From Amycolatopsis acididurans (GTDB taxonomy: Bacteria > Actinomycetota > Actinomycetes > Mycobacteriales > Pseudonocardiaceae): a stretch of 64,000 nt of DNA. Below are positions 17,604 through 26,474 of this stretch, piece by piece (position 1 is the first letter of the stretch; every line of letters starts with the position of its first letter). The stretch spans positions 496,001 through 560,000 of the forward strand of contig NZ_JAAXLS010000001.1 of the NCBI RefSeq assembly GCF_012328925.1. The letters are read 5' to 3'. The translations under genes were made by a program, and so were the position numbers. The notes beneath the pieces are model-generated. The model saw only the letters and a program-made list of their open reading frames with translations. It had not been told where the DNA came from and searched no databases.

Positions 17604-17612
17604 AACTGTTGA
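17604..17612 (+). promoter_or_regulatory. half operator upstream of the GntR gene
   Basis: AACTGTTGA repeats the left half of the 20-bp operator; the right half has diverged (AGGGT...). It lies between the GntR start and operator C, 49 bases from the latter. It may be a weak second site for looping or autoregulation. Confidence 0.4.
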
Positions 17613-17660
17613 AGGGTAACGAAGCTCTTGCCCACTGTAGCGGCCGGTCCCGCAATAGAA

Positions 17661-17680
17661 AACTGTTGACAGTTGTCACT
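17661..17680 (+). promoter_or_regulatory. operator/promoter C of the GntR-linked regulon
   Basis: AACTGTTGACAGTTGTCACT matches sites A and B at 19 of 20 positions. The TTGACA at 17666-17671 could be the -35 of the MHS operon, with CAGGGT at 17689-17694 as a -10 (17 bp spacing). It also lies upstream of the divergent GntR gene and could serve both. Confidence 0.75.
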
Positions 17681-17754
17681 TTCTGGCGCAGGGTAGGGCA
17701 ACAGCCGGACGCCGGGGTTTGTCACCGGCGGGTCAGAACCAGGAGGTCGTCACG

Positions 17755-19119
17755 GTGGAGGCGAACGGACGGATCGCGCGCACTGCCGGAAGCGAACCGG
17801 CCCCGCCCGCCGAGGCCACGGTAAGAGACCAGGAAACCGTTGTCCCGCAGGCGATCGATCCGCGGGTCGTGCCAGCCGGACTGATCGGCTCGATCGTCGA
17901 GTACTACGACTTCGGGATCTATGGCTACCTGGCCACGATCCTGTCGGTGGTGTTCTTCGCCGGCGGCACCGATCCTACGGGCGCGTTGCTGGCCACGTTC
18001 GCGACTTTCGCGGCGGCGTTCGTGCTGCGGCCGCTGGGCGGGCTGATCTTCGGCCACCTCGGGGACCGGTTCGGCCGCTCCCGGATCCTCGCCGCCACGA
18101 TCCTGTCGATGTGCGCGGCCACCGTGGCGATCGGTGTCCTGCCCACCTACAGCGCGATCGGCGTGGGTGCGGCGTTCCTGCTCGTGGCGGCGCGGTGCGT
18201 GCAGGGTGTCGCGTCCGGCGGTGAGGTCGGCGGGGCCGCGGCCTACGTCGCGGAGAAGTCCCCGCCGTCGCGGCGCGGGTTCCTGTGCTCGACCGTCCAG
18301 CTCGGCGCCCTCGCGGGCGCGCTGCTGGCCTCGATCGCGGTGACGATCCTGACCTCGGTGCTGACGCATGCCGAGCTGGTCAGCTGGGGCTGGCGGATCC
18401 CGTTCCTGCTCAGTCTTCCGCTGGGCCTGGTGGGCCTGTGGATCCGGTTCCGGCTGGAGGATTCCGTTGCCGACGACGAGCTTGCCTCGGGCGGCGGGCT
18501 CGCCTCGGCACCGGCCGCCGAACTCGTCCGCGCGCATCTGCCCGGTCTGCTGCGCACCCTCGGACTATCCACTTTGCTCTTCGCGGGCTACTACGTGGTC
18601 TACGTCTACGCCTCGACGCACCTGCAGCGCACCGGCGGCTTCACGGCCAGCGCCGCGTTCTGGTCCACCACCACGACTTTGATCGTGTCGTGCCTGGCGA
18701 TGCCGTTGTTCGGCCACCTCGCCGACAAGTGGGGGCGCAAGCCGCTGCTGTTCGGTGCCGCGATCGCGTTCGGTGTGCTGGCGGTGCCCGGTTTCGCGCT
18801 GATGAACCACCACGTGTACGCGCTGGCCCTGCTCGCGCAGGTGGTGCTGGGCCTGCCCGAGTCCGCGCTGATGGGCGTCGTGTTCGCGACCTTCGCGGAG
18901 ATGTTCCCCTCCCGCGTGCGCTACACCGGCATCGCGCTCGGGTTCAACCTCGCGAGCATGGCCGTCGGCGGCACGGCGCCGCTGATCTGCCTGTGGCTGC
19001 TCGACATCACCGGCAACGCCCTGGCGCCCGCCTGGTTCCTCGTGGCCACAGCCGTGATCAGCGCCGGCACCGCACTGACCCTGACCGAGACGCGCGGCAC
19101 CGCGCTGCGCGCCGGCTGA
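17755..19119 (+). CDS. MHS-family proton symporter (MFS)
   Basis: This is a 454-residue, 12-helix major facilitator. The start of helix 1 reads GSIVEYYDFGIYG, the signature of the metabolite:H+ symporter family (shikimate, alpha-ketoglutarate, proline/betaine carriers). The loop 2-3 motif is GHLGDRFGRSR. The GTG at 17755 is chosen because AGGAGGT lies seven bases upstream; an upstream in-frame ATG lacks a ribosome site. It is the first gene of the third operon and likely imports an organic acid belonging to the same pathway. Confidence 0.88.
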   Translation: MEANGRIARTAGSEPAPPAEATVRDQETVVPQAIDPRVVPAGLIGSIVEYYDFGIYGYLATILSVVFFAGGTDPTGALLATFATFAAAFVLRPLGGLIFGHLGDRFGRSRILAATILSMCAATVAIGVLPTYSAIGVGAAFLLVAARCVQGVASGGEVGGAAAYVAEKSPPSRRGFLCSTVQLGALAGALLASIAVTILTSVLTHAELVSWGWRIPFLLSLPLGLVGLWIRFRLEDSVADDELASGGGLASAPAAELVRAHLPGLLRTLGLSTLLFAGYYVVYVYASTHLQRTGGFTASAAFWSTTTTLIVSCLAMPLFGHLADKWGRKPLLFGAAIAFGVLAVPGFALMNHHVYALALLAQVVLGLPESALMGVVFATFAEMFPSRVRYTGIALGFNLASMAVGGTAPLICLWLLDITGNALAPAWFLVATAVISAGTALTLTETRGTALRAG

Positions 19120-19133
19120 GCAGAGAGGACACC

Positions 19134-20513
19134 GTGGCAGAGCCGAAACGACCCGAGGTGGACGTCGACGTCGTGGTGGTCGGGGCCGGTGGCGGCGGTC
19201 TCGCCGCCGCACTCGCGGCAACCGATGGCGGTGCCACCGCCGTGGTGCTGGAGAAGGAAGAGCGCCCCGGAGGAAACACCGCCGCCTCGACCGGCTCGGT
19301 GCCCGGTGGTGGCAGCCGCTGGCAGGCCGAGGCGGGCATCGAGGACTCGCCCGCGCGGCTCGCGGCGGATCTGCTGCGCCAGTCCGGGCCGCACGAGGCG
19401 GAGGATCTCGTGCGCGTCCTCGCGGAGGCGAGCGCCCCTCTCGTGGAGTGGCTGGTCGACACCCACCAGGTGGACCTGCGGCTGATCACCGACTACAAAC
19501 ACGTGGGGCACAGCGTGCCGCGGCTGCACGCGCCGCCTTCACGCAAAGGACACGCGCTCGTCGCCGACCTGCTGCGAGCCGCCAAGGCCGCCGACGTCGA
19601 GGTGCTCACGCACACGCCGGTCGAACGGCTGCTGGTCGAGAACGGCGCGGTCCGGGGCGTGGTCGTGTCCGGCAACCGTTCCGGCACCTACACGTTGCGC
19701 AGTCACGCGGTCGTGCTGGCGGCCAACGGCTTCGGCGCCGACCCGGAGATGATCGCCCGCTTCGCCCCACAGGCCTCGGGCCTGGAGTACCTCGGTGCGC
19801 ACGGCAGCACGGGCGAGGCGGTGCGATGGCTGCTCGATCTCGGCGCGACGATGGCCAACGAGTCCGCGTTCCAGGGCTACGCGGCGGTGGCGAGCCCGCA
19901 CGGCTCGATCACCTCGTGGACCACTGTCGAGCACGGCGGGATCCTCATCGACGGAAACGGAGCGCGCATCGGCGACGAATCGGTGGGCTACTCGGGGTTC
20001 GCGGCCGAGGTGTCGCGTGTGCCGGGGCCCGTGCACGTCGTCTTCGACACCAGAATCCGCGACTCGGTCGCCGCGCACGAGGAGGAGTTCGCCGATCTGC
20101 TCGCGGCGGGTGGTGTGAAGGAAGCGGCGGATGTGAACGCCCTCGCCGCGGCCATCGGGGTCGACGGCACGCAACTGGCCCGGACGCTGGAGATCGCGCG
20201 CGCCGCGGCCGAGGGGTCGGCACCGGATCCGGCGGGCCGCACCGAATGGGGCTGGGGGCCGCTGCGCCGGCCCTACGCCGCGGTGCGCGCGATTCCCGCG
20301 CTTTTCCATACGCAGGGCGGAGTTCGCGTGGACGAGCACGCCCGCGTCCTCGGGCCGGACGGCCCGGTGCCGGGCGTGTACGCCGCCGGGGGCGTCGCGG
20401 CCGGGGTCAGCGGCCGCGAGGGCGGTTCGGGCTATTCCTCCGGCAACGGGCTGCTCGCCGCGCTCGGCCTCGGCATGCTCGCCGGCCGCCACGCCGCCGC
20501 GGTCCTCGGCTGA
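19134..20513 (+). CDS. FAD-dependent oxidoreductase, fumarate reductase/ketosteroid dehydrogenase type
   Basis: The 459-residue flavoprotein starts with the dinucleotide motif VVGAGGGGLAAALAA and EKEERPGGNT. It ends with VYAAGGVAAGVSGREGGSGYSSGNG, the C-terminal FAD segment of the FAD_binding_2 family. The family introduces or reduces C=C bonds next to a carbonyl or carboxyl (fumarate reductase, 3-ketosteroid dehydrogenase, tricarballylate dehydrogenase). Because no haem or Fe-S domain is present and the neighbours are transporters and PrpD proteins, a dehydrogenase acting on a polycarboxylate (tricarballylate-like) is an attractive but unproved reading. GTG start with GAGGAC upstream. Confidence 0.8.
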   Translation: MAEPKRPEVDVDVVVVGAGGGGLAAALAATDGGATAVVLEKEERPGGNTAASTGSVPGGGSRWQAEAGIEDSPARLAADLLRQSGPHEAEDLVRVLAEASAPLVEWLVDTHQVDLRLITDYKHVGHSVPRLHAPPSRKGHALVADLLRAAKAADVEVLTHTPVERLLVENGAVRGVVVSGNRSGTYTLRSHAVVLAANGFGADPEMIARFAPQASGLEYLGAHGSTGEAVRWLLDLGATMANESAFQGYAAVASPHGSITSWTTVEHGGILIDGNGARIGDESVGYSGFAAEVSRVPGPVHVVFDTRIRDSVAAHEEEFADLLAAGGVKEAADVNALAAAIGVDGTQLARTLEIARAAAEGSAPDPAGRTEWGWGPLRRPYAAVRAIPALFHTQGGVRVDEHARVLGPDGPVPGVYAAGGVAAGVSGREGGSGYSSGNGLLAALGLGMLAGRHAAAVLG

Positions 20514-20544
20514 ACGAACCCGACCAAACAGCAGGAGTACATCG

Positions 20545-21864
20545 TTGTCCTCGTCACCTCCCGCGCGCACCGGGCAGTCGCGCCGGGCCGCGATCGGCAG
20601 CCTCGTCGGCACGACCCTCGAGTGGTACGACTTCTTCATCTACGGCACCACGGCGTCGCTGGTCTTCGGGAAGGTGTTCTTCCCGGCCCAGCACGGCGTC
20701 GTCGGCACGCTGGCGGCGTTCGCGACCTTCGCCGTCGGATTCGGCGCCCGGCCGCTCGGCAGCATCCTCTTCGGACACTACGGCGACCGGCTCGGCAGGC
20801 GCACGGTACTGATCCTCACCCTGCTGATCATGGGTGGCGCGACCGTCCTCATCGGATGCATCCCCTCCTACGGCACGATCGGCGTCTGGGCGCCGATCCT
20901 GCTCGTCGTGTGCCGGATCGCGCAGGGGGTGGCGCTCGGGGGCGAATGGGGCGGCGCGGCACTGCTGTCGGTGGAGAACGCACCGGCCCGCCGGCGCGGC
21001 CTGTTCGGTTCCTCGACACAGATCGGCTCACCCGCCGGCCTGCTGCTGGCCAGCCTCGTCATCGCGGCCGCCTCGGCGATCAGCGGTGACGCGTTCGACG
21101 TCTGGGGCTGGCGGATCCCGTTCCTGTGCAGCGTGATCATCGTCGCGGTCGGCCTGGCGATCCGGCGCGGCCTCGCCGAATCACGGGACTTCGCCGAAAC
21201 AGCGCAGACCGAAGGCGTCGCGGCCATGCCCGTGGTGCGGGTGCTGCGTGAGGACTGGCGTTCGGTGCTGATCGGCGCCGGCCTCGGCGCGGCCAACAAC
21301 GCGCTGTACTACACCGTGGCCACCTACACCCTGGCCTACGTCACCGGCACCCTCGGGGTGCCCAAGGGCGAGACGATCAACCATCTCACCATCGTGTCGG
21401 TGTGCTATCTCGTGTCGATCCCGCTGTTCGGCTGGCTGTCGGACAAGGTGGGGCTGCGGCGGCAGGTCGCGGTGGCGGCGCTGGCGGCCGCGGCTTTCGC
21501 CTTCCCCTACTTCGCCATGATCGGCACCGGGAAGTCATGGGTCATCCTGCTCGGCATGATCCTCGGACTCGCCGTGGTGCAGTCCGCCGCGTACGCGCCG
21601 CAGCCCGCTGTCTACAGTGAACTCTTCCCCGCCAGGACGCGCTACACCGGCGCGTCGCTGAGCTACGCCCTGCCGACCACGATCGTCGGTGGCACGGCGC
21701 CGTTTCTCGCCACCTGGCTCTACAGCCTGACCGGCAGCAACACCGCGATGGCGTGGTATGTGGTCGCGCTGTCCCTGCTCGCGGCCGGCTGTGCGGCACT
21801 CGCGCACCGCAAGCACACCGCCGCGACCCGCGTGCCCGCGCCCATGGAGGTCACGGATGCCTGA
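20545..21864 (+). CDS. MHS-family proton symporter (MFS), second copy
   Basis: This 439-residue, 12-helix transporter has GTTLEWYDFFIYG at helix 1 and GHYGDRLGRR in loop 2-3, so it belongs to the same MHS family as the gene at 17755. It is clearly a different branch. The TTG start at 20545 follows GCAGGAG by eight bases. The end overlaps the next gene's start by eight bases. Two MHS carriers in one operon suggest either two related acids or uptake plus efflux of an intermediate. Confidence 0.88.
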   Translation: MSSSPPARTGQSRRAAIGSLVGTTLEWYDFFIYGTTASLVFGKVFFPAQHGVVGTLAAFATFAVGFGARPLGSILFGHYGDRLGRRTVLILTLLIMGGATVLIGCIPSYGTIGVWAPILLVVCRIAQGVALGGEWGGAALLSVENAPARRRGLFGSSTQIGSPAGLLLASLVIAAASAISGDAFDVWGWRIPFLCSVIIVAVGLAIRRGLAESRDFAETAQTEGVAAMPVVRVLREDWRSVLIGAGLGAANNALYYTVATYTLAYVTGTLGVPKGETINHLTIVSVCYLVSIPLFGWLSDKVGLRRQVAVAALAAAAFAFPYFAMIGTGKSWVILLGMILGLAVVQSAAYAPQPAVYSELFPARTRYTGASLSYALPTTIVGGTAPFLATWLYSLTGSNTAMAWYVVALSLLAAGCAALAHRKHTAATRVPAPMEVTDA

Positions 21865-23203
21865 GATTCACGACCTGCTCGACTGGGCGGCGCGCCAGGA
21901 AACCGCCGCGCTGCCCGATGACGTTCTGCGCACCGCCCTGACCATCGTCTGCGACGATCTCGCGGCCATGATCGCCGCGCACGCCGAGCCCGAGGTCCGG
22001 GCCGTGTCGGAGCGCGCGGCCGGGCCGGGTGAGTCCACCGTGGTCGGGATATCCGGGAAACGCGCCGGACGCCGCGCCGCCGCACTCGCCAACGCGGTCG
22101 CCGCGAACTGGACCGAACTCGACGGCGGCTACCGCCCGGCGACCTGCCACGGTTCGCTGTACACACTGCCCGTCGCGCTCGCCGAAACCGAGGCGGAGGG
22201 TGCGACCCTGGGCGATCTGCTCGGCGCGCTGGTGGTCGGCTACGAAGTCGTCACACGCATCGCCCGCGCCTACCGGCCACCGCTGCCGCTGGTGCTGCAT
22301 CCCCATGCGACACTCTCGCCGATCGGGGCGGCCGCGGCGATCGCGTCCGCGCGCCGGTTGCCCGCGGACCGGTTCGCGCAGACGGTGCTCGGCGCCGCGT
22401 CGATGTCGCTCACCGGCCCGTTCGGGCACGCGACCGAAGGCGCCACCGTGCGCAACGCGTGGGCCGGGGCCGGCGCGCAGCTCGGTTTCCTCGCCGCCGA
22501 GGTCGCCGACGCGGGCCTGACCGCGAGCCCGGCCGTGCTGGACGAGGTGTTCGGACGGGTCGGCGGCGCCACGGCCCGGCCGCACGAGCTGACCGCCGGG
22601 CTGGGGGAGCGGTACGCCGTGGAAGACGGCTACCAGAAGCCCTACGCGTGCTGCCAGTATCTGCATTCGAGCGTCGAAGCGGCGGCCACGATCGCGCGGG
22701 AGGCCGAGCCCGCGTCGATCGCGGAGATCGCCGTGCGCGCGCATCCGCTCGCCGCCGCGCTACGCAACGCCGCACCGGAAACCAGCCTCGCCGGGCGGTT
22801 CTCGTTGCCGCACGCGGTCGCGACCGTACTGTCCACACGCGACACCTCCGCCGCGGCTTTCGCTGCCCCGTCGCTGGCCGATCCTGCCGTCGCCCGGCTG
22901 CGGAGCCTCGTCACCATCGAGGAGTGGCAGGATCCGCCTCCTCCGCCGCATGACCGCCCGTCGCGGATGCGGGTGACGCTGGAGGACGGCCGGGTGCTGG
23001 AGGAGACCGTGCTGTCGGCCGCGGGCGGGCCGGACCGGCCGCTCTCGCGTGACCAGCTGCTGGCCAAGTACGCCGCGCTCACCGGCGAGTCGCGGCCCGG
23101 ATTCGCCGGTCGCGTGCGGGCGCTGACCGATCCGGCGCGGGCGCTCGACCTCGGCCGGAAACTGGGCACGGTGCTGGACGAACTGCTGGCGGGCACTCGG
23201 TGA
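21857..23203 (+). CDS. MmgE/PrpD-family protein (1)
   Basis: The 448-residue product matches the MmgE/PrpD layout: an all-helical N-terminal domain of about 270 residues with small-residue-rich helices, and the KPYACCQYLHSSVEA motif near residue 260. A smaller alpha/beta C-terminal domain follows. The usual N-terminal DDTH motif is replaced here by ELDGGYRPATCHGS. Family members include 2-methylcitrate dehydratase, cis-aconitate decarboxylase and iminodisuccinate epimerase, so a dehydratase, decarboxylase or epimerase on a polycarboxylic acid is expected. GGAGGT lies seven bases before the ATG. It is coupled to a paralogue downstream, and the two may form a heteromer. Confidence 0.8.
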   Translation: MPEIHDLLDWAARQETAALPDDVLRTALTIVCDDLAAMIAAHAEPEVRAVSERAAGPGESTVVGISGKRAGRRAAALANAVAANWTELDGGYRPATCHGSLYTLPVALAETEAEGATLGDLLGALVVGYEVVTRIARAYRPPLPLVLHPHATLSPIGAAAAIASARRLPADRFAQTVLGAASMSLTGPFGHATEGATVRNAWAGAGAQLGFLAAEVADAGLTASPAVLDEVFGRVGGATARPHELTAGLGERYAVEDGYQKPYACCQYLHSSVEAAATIAREAEPASIAEIAVRAHPLAAALRNAAPETSLAGRFSLPHAVATVLSTRDTSAAAFAAPSLADPAVARLRSLVTIEEWQDPPPPPHDRPSRMRVTLEDGRVLEETVLSAAGGPDRPLSRDQLLAKYAALTGESRPGFAGRVRALTDPARALDLGRKLGTVLDELLAGTR

Positions 23204-24552
23204 CGGCCGCCGAACGGCTCGTCGACGGAGTCCGGGCGCTGCCGGAGACGGTGCCGGACGAGATCGACCGGATCGCGCGCCTGCATCTGCTGGACGCCGT
23301 CGGGGTCGCCGTCGTGGCCGCACGGCTCGGGCCCGCCCGCACGCTCGCGTCCGCGCGCCGCGCGGACGGGCCGTGCACGGTCCTGGGCACCGGGACGGGG
23401 GCGCAGGCGGCGGAGGCGGCGCTGGTCAACGGCACGCTCGTGCACTCGCTGGAGTACGACGACACGCACACCGGTTCCGTCATGCACGGCAGCAGCGTCC
23501 TGGCCCCGGCGGTGCTCGCCGCCGCCGAGGCCCGTGGCTGTTCCGGTGCCGGGGTGGTGCGGAGTTTCGTGGCGGGCTGGGAGGTGCTGGTCCGGCTCGG
23601 GCTGGCCGCGCCGAGTGGTTTCCAGCGCACGGGTTTCCAGGGAACGTCCGTGGCGGGCCCGATCGCCGGAGCGGTGGCGGTGGGCCTGCTGCACGGCTTC
23701 GATCGGGACGCGCTGCTCGACGCCGTGGGTGTCGCGGCCAGTTTCTCGGCGGGCAACTTCACCTTCCTGGCCCGCGGTGCCACGAGCAAGGCGGCGCAGG
23801 CGGGCATCGGCGCGCAGGCCGCGATCTCGGCGGTCGCGCTCGCCGGCGGCGGGATCACCGGCGCCCGCGACGTCTTCGAAGGTGAACGTGGCCTGTTCGG
23901 GCTGTACGCCAGGGATCCCGGCGCGGCGGACCGGCTGGCGGAGCTGTCCGGCGACCTCGGTTCCCGGTGGTACCTGGCCGACGCGGCGTTCAAGGCGCTG
24001 CCGTGCTGCCATTTCCTGCACCCGTTCGCCGAAGCGATCGCCGCCGTCGATGTTCCCGTGGAGTGGATCCGGCGGATCGTCTGCCGGGTACCGGAAGGCC
24101 AGGAACAGATCATCGCCGAGCCGTGGGCGCGCAAACAGGCGCCGGCGCGTGCCGACGAGGCGCGGTGGAGCCTGCCCTACGTGGTAGCCCTGCAGGCGGT
24201 GCGCGGCGCGGTGGCGCTGACCGATTTCGACGGCGAGCCTGATCCCGCCGTGCTGGCGATGGCGGCCCGGGTCGACCGGGAACCGTGGCCGGACTCGGGC
24301 TACCCGGCGGTGTTCCCCGCGGCGATCGAGGTGGAGCTGACGGACGGAACGAGCCGCACCGCGCACGTCGAGGACGTCGACGGCAGCGCTCGGCGCCCCT
24401 GGGACGCCGAGCGCGTGACGGGCAAGTTCCGCGACAACTGCCTGCGCGCGGGCATCGCCCCCGAGCAGGCCGTGAAGTTCAGCGACGCGCTGATCAGCGG
24501 GCCGGAGCCCGACTTCTCGCAACTGCGCTCGCTGGTCGGCGCGGATGGCTAG
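23200..24552 (+). CDS. MmgE/PrpD-family protein (2)
   Basis: This 450-residue protein has the family signature intact: HSLEYDDTHTGSVMHGSS near residue 85 (Asp-Asp-Thr-His being active-site residues in PrpD) and KALPCCHFLHPFAEA near residue 265. The GTG start overlaps the stop of copy 1. It is the last gene of the third operon and ends tail-to-tail with the leftward thiolase gene, overlapping it by four bases without room for a terminator. The exact reaction is unknown; see copy 1 for the family range. Confidence 0.82.
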   Translation: MTAAERLVDGVRALPETVPDEIDRIARLHLLDAVGVAVVAARLGPARTLASARRADGPCTVLGTGTGAQAAEAALVNGTLVHSLEYDDTHTGSVMHGSSVLAPAVLAAAEARGCSGAGVVRSFVAGWEVLVRLGLAAPSGFQRTGFQGTSVAGPIAGAVAVGLLHGFDRDALLDAVGVAASFSAGNFTFLARGATSKAAQAGIGAQAAISAVALAGGGITGARDVFEGERGLFGLYARDPGAADRLAELSGDLGSRWYLADAAFKALPCCHFLHPFAEAIAAVDVPVEWIRRIVCRVPEGQEQIIAEPWARKQAPARADEARWSLPYVVALQAVRGAVALTDFDGEPDPAVLAMAARVDREPWPDSGYPAVFPAAIEVELTDGTSRTAHVEDVDGSARRPWDAERVTGKFRDNCLRAGIAPEQAVKFSDALISGPEPDFSQLRSLVGADG

Positions 24553-25754
24553 GACGCCAGCTCGAACAGCGCCGCGATGCCCTGGCCGCCGCCGATGCAC
24601 ATCGTCTCCAGGCCGTAGCGGGCGCCGCGGCGGGTCATCTCGCGGCTCAGTGTCGCCAGGATCCGGCCGCCGGTGGCGCCAACGGGGTGGCCGAGCGAGA
24701 TGCCCGAACCGTGCACGTTCACGCGGTCCAGCTCGTCGCTGAGTTTCCATTCCCGCAGGCACGCCAGCACCTGCACGGCGAACGCCTCGTTGATCTCGAT
24801 GAGATCCACGTCGGCGAGGTCCAGACCCGCGCGCCGCAACACGGTCGCCGTCGCGGGCACCGGGCCGATGCCCATCGTCTCCGGCGCCACCCCGGACACC
24901 GCCCACGTCACCAGCCGGACCAGGGGAGTCAGGCCCTGCGCCTTGGCCATCTCGGGCGTGCAGACGACGCACAGCGCGGCACCGTCGTTCTGCCCGCTGG
25001 AGTTGCCCGCGGTGACCGTCCCTTCCGGACCCAGCACCGGCGTGAGCTTCGCCAGCGCCTCCGCCGTCGTGTCCGGGCGCGGGTGCTCGTCGACCGTGAC
25101 GGCCTGCTCGCCCCGGCGGGAGCGCACCGTCACCGGCACGATCTCCTCGTCGAACACACCCGCCGCCTGCGCCGCGGCGGCCCGCTGCTGTGACCGCAAC
25201 GCGAACGCGTCCTGCTCTTCCCGGTCGATCCCGTACTCGCGCTGGAGGTTCTCGGCGGTTTCCAGCATCCCGCCGGCTACCGGATGGTTCCGGCCGCCCG
25301 CGGTCACCCGGCCGCGCGCGAGCGAATCGTGCAGCGTGACGCCGGAACCCTTGACACCCCAGCGCATTCCGGTGGCGTAGAACGGGGCGTCGCTCATGTT
25401 CTCGGCGCCTCCGGCGATCACGAGATCGCTGATTCCGGTCTGCACCTGCATCGCCGCCTGGAGTACCGCCTGCAGACCGGACCCGCAGCGCCGGTCGAGC
25501 TGAAGGCCACCGGTGCGCAGGCCCAGCCCGCCGTCCAGCGCGACGACCCGGCCGAGCGCGGGCGCCTCCGAGGTCGGATACGCCTGTCCCAGCACCACGT
25601 CGTCGACCGCGGCCGGGTCCAGGCCCGTGCGGTCCAGCAGGGCACGCAGCACCGTCGAGGCGAGATCGGCGGCGCTCACGCGGGCGAACACACCGCCGAA
25701 CCGGCCGACCGGGGTGCGAAGGGGAGAGCAAATGAGGGCAGGGCGAAGCTGCAT
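24549..25754 (-). CDS. acetyl-CoA acetyltransferase (thiolase)
   Basis: This is a full-length (401 residues) degradative or biosynthetic thiolase with all three active-site elements: Cys90 in DRRCGSG, His356 in LGHPVGATGG and Cys386 in TMCIGGG. It cleaves 3-ketoacyl-CoA with CoA to release acetyl-CoA. It is the last gene of a leftward set made of 3-hydroxyacyl-CoA dehydrogenase, an enoyl-CoA hydratase-like protein, a GntR regulator and this enzyme, i.e. a short beta-oxidation operon. Confidence 0.92.
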   Translation of the reverse strand: MQLRPALICSPLRTPVGRFGGVFARVSAADLASTVLRALLDRTGLDPAAVDDVVLGQAYPTSEAPALGRVVALDGGLGLRTGGLQLDRRCGSGLQAVLQAAMQVQTGISDLVIAGGAENMSDAPFYATGMRWGVKGSGVTLHDSLARGRVTAGGRNHPVAGGMLETAENLQREYGIDREEQDAFALRSQQRAAAAQAAGVFDEEIVPVTVRSRRGEQAVTVDEHPRPDTTAEALAKLTPVLGPEGTVTAGNSSGQNDGAALCVVCTPEMAKAQGLTPLVRLVTWAVSGVAPETMGIGPVPATATVLRRAGLDLADVDLIEINEAFAVQVLACLREWKLSDELDRVNVHGSGISLGHPVGATGGRILATLSREMTRRGARYGLETMCIGGGQGIAALFELAS

Positions 25755-25782
25755 GGTCGTGCTCCTGTGGGGAAAAGAAGTG

Positions 25783-26433
25783 TCAGTAGGTGCCGGCGCG
25801 CAGCCGCCCGGCGTGCCGGACGTGCGCGGACATCAGCGCACCCGCGCGCTCGGCGTCGCCGGCGCGGATGGCGTCGAGAATCCCGGCATGGTCATCGTCC
25901 AAAGCGGACACATTCGGCGCGGTGTCCCAGATCGTGACGCTGGTGGGAAAACGCGACCACAGGGTCGAGATGTGGTCGAGCAGCATGGGCGCGCCACCCT
26001 GGTAGATCGTGTAGTGCAGCGCCTTGTTGAGTTTGGACAGTTCCGCGGCGGGCGCATCGTCGGCCTGCGCGGTACGCAGCGCCTGGTGCGCCGCTTCGAT
26101 GGCCTCCAGCCGTTCCGGCGTCATGCGCTCGACCGCGATCTCCGTCGCGAGGCCTTCCACGGCGGCCCGCAGCCGGTACAGGTCCGTCGCCGTTTCCGGA
26201 TCGACGTCCTTGACCGTCGCGCCGCGATGCGGGGAGTAGGTGATGGTGCCGTCGGCCTCGAGGATCCGCAGCGCTTCGCGCACGGGCGTCACACTGACCC
26301 CGTACCGCTGCGCGATCTGGACCTGCCGCAGCGCCTGCCCCGGCCGGAGCGTGCCGTCCGCCACGTCCTGCTTCAGCCGCGACACGACGTAGTCGGTGCG
26401 GCTCAGCGGCGGGGCCGGAATGTTGTCGGCCAT
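25783..26433 (-). CDS. GntR/FCD transcriptional regulator (second)
   Basis: The product of about 216 residues has a winged helix-turn-helix (DVADGTLRPGQALRQVQIAQ, then RYGVSVTPVREALRILEADG) and an FCD-like effector domain (DLYRLRAAVEGLATEIA onward). The ATG at 26433 lies 12 bases after GGGGAGG; a GTG at 26445 is an alternative giving four more residues. The gene sits inside the leftward beta-oxidation set, 28 bases before the thiolase. A small palindrome immediately upstream (26462) may be its operator. It probably senses an acyl-CoA or organic acid and controls the local operon and perhaps the divergent cluster at 28176. Confidence 0.85.
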   Translation of the reverse strand: MADNIPAPPLSRTDYVVSRLKQDVADGTLRPGQALRQVQIAQRYGVSVTPVREALRILEADGTITYSPHRGATVKDVDPETATDLYRLRAAVEGLATEIAVERMTPERLEAIEAAHQALRTAQADDAPAAELSKLNKALHYTIYQGGAPMLLDHISTLWSRFPTSVTIWDTAPNVSALDDDHAGILDAIRAGDAERAGALMSAHVRHAGRLRAGTY

Positions 26434-26461
26434 CTCCGGAACCACCCTCCCCTTCGCATTT

Positions 26462-26472
26462 TGTAGATTACA
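26462..26472. promoter_or_regulatory. palindrome upstream of the second GntR gene
   Basis: TGTAGATTACA (TGTA-3-TACA) lies in the 41-bp gap between the hydratase-like gene and the GntR start, in AT-rich sequence that stands out from its surroundings. A second inverted pair, GTAG...CTAC, overlaps it. Short palindromes of this size are typical GntR operators. The identity is inferred from position only. Confidence 0.4.
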
Positions 26473-26474
26473 GA

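Noticed and set aside
13800..24552. A complete nicotinate (methyleneglutarate/dimethylmalate) fermentation pathway
   Set aside because: Only a cyclic amidohydrolase and a KKCGH lyase fit; the B12 mutase, methylitaconate isomerase and dimethylmaleate hydratase are not recognisable.
22642..25731. A 1,029-codon open frame on the minus strand across three genes
   Set aside because: It is the mirror of the MmgE/PrpD genes and of a shifted frame of the thiolase; low-complexity Arg/Gly/Pro composition with no domain. Long antisense frames are expected at this GC content.
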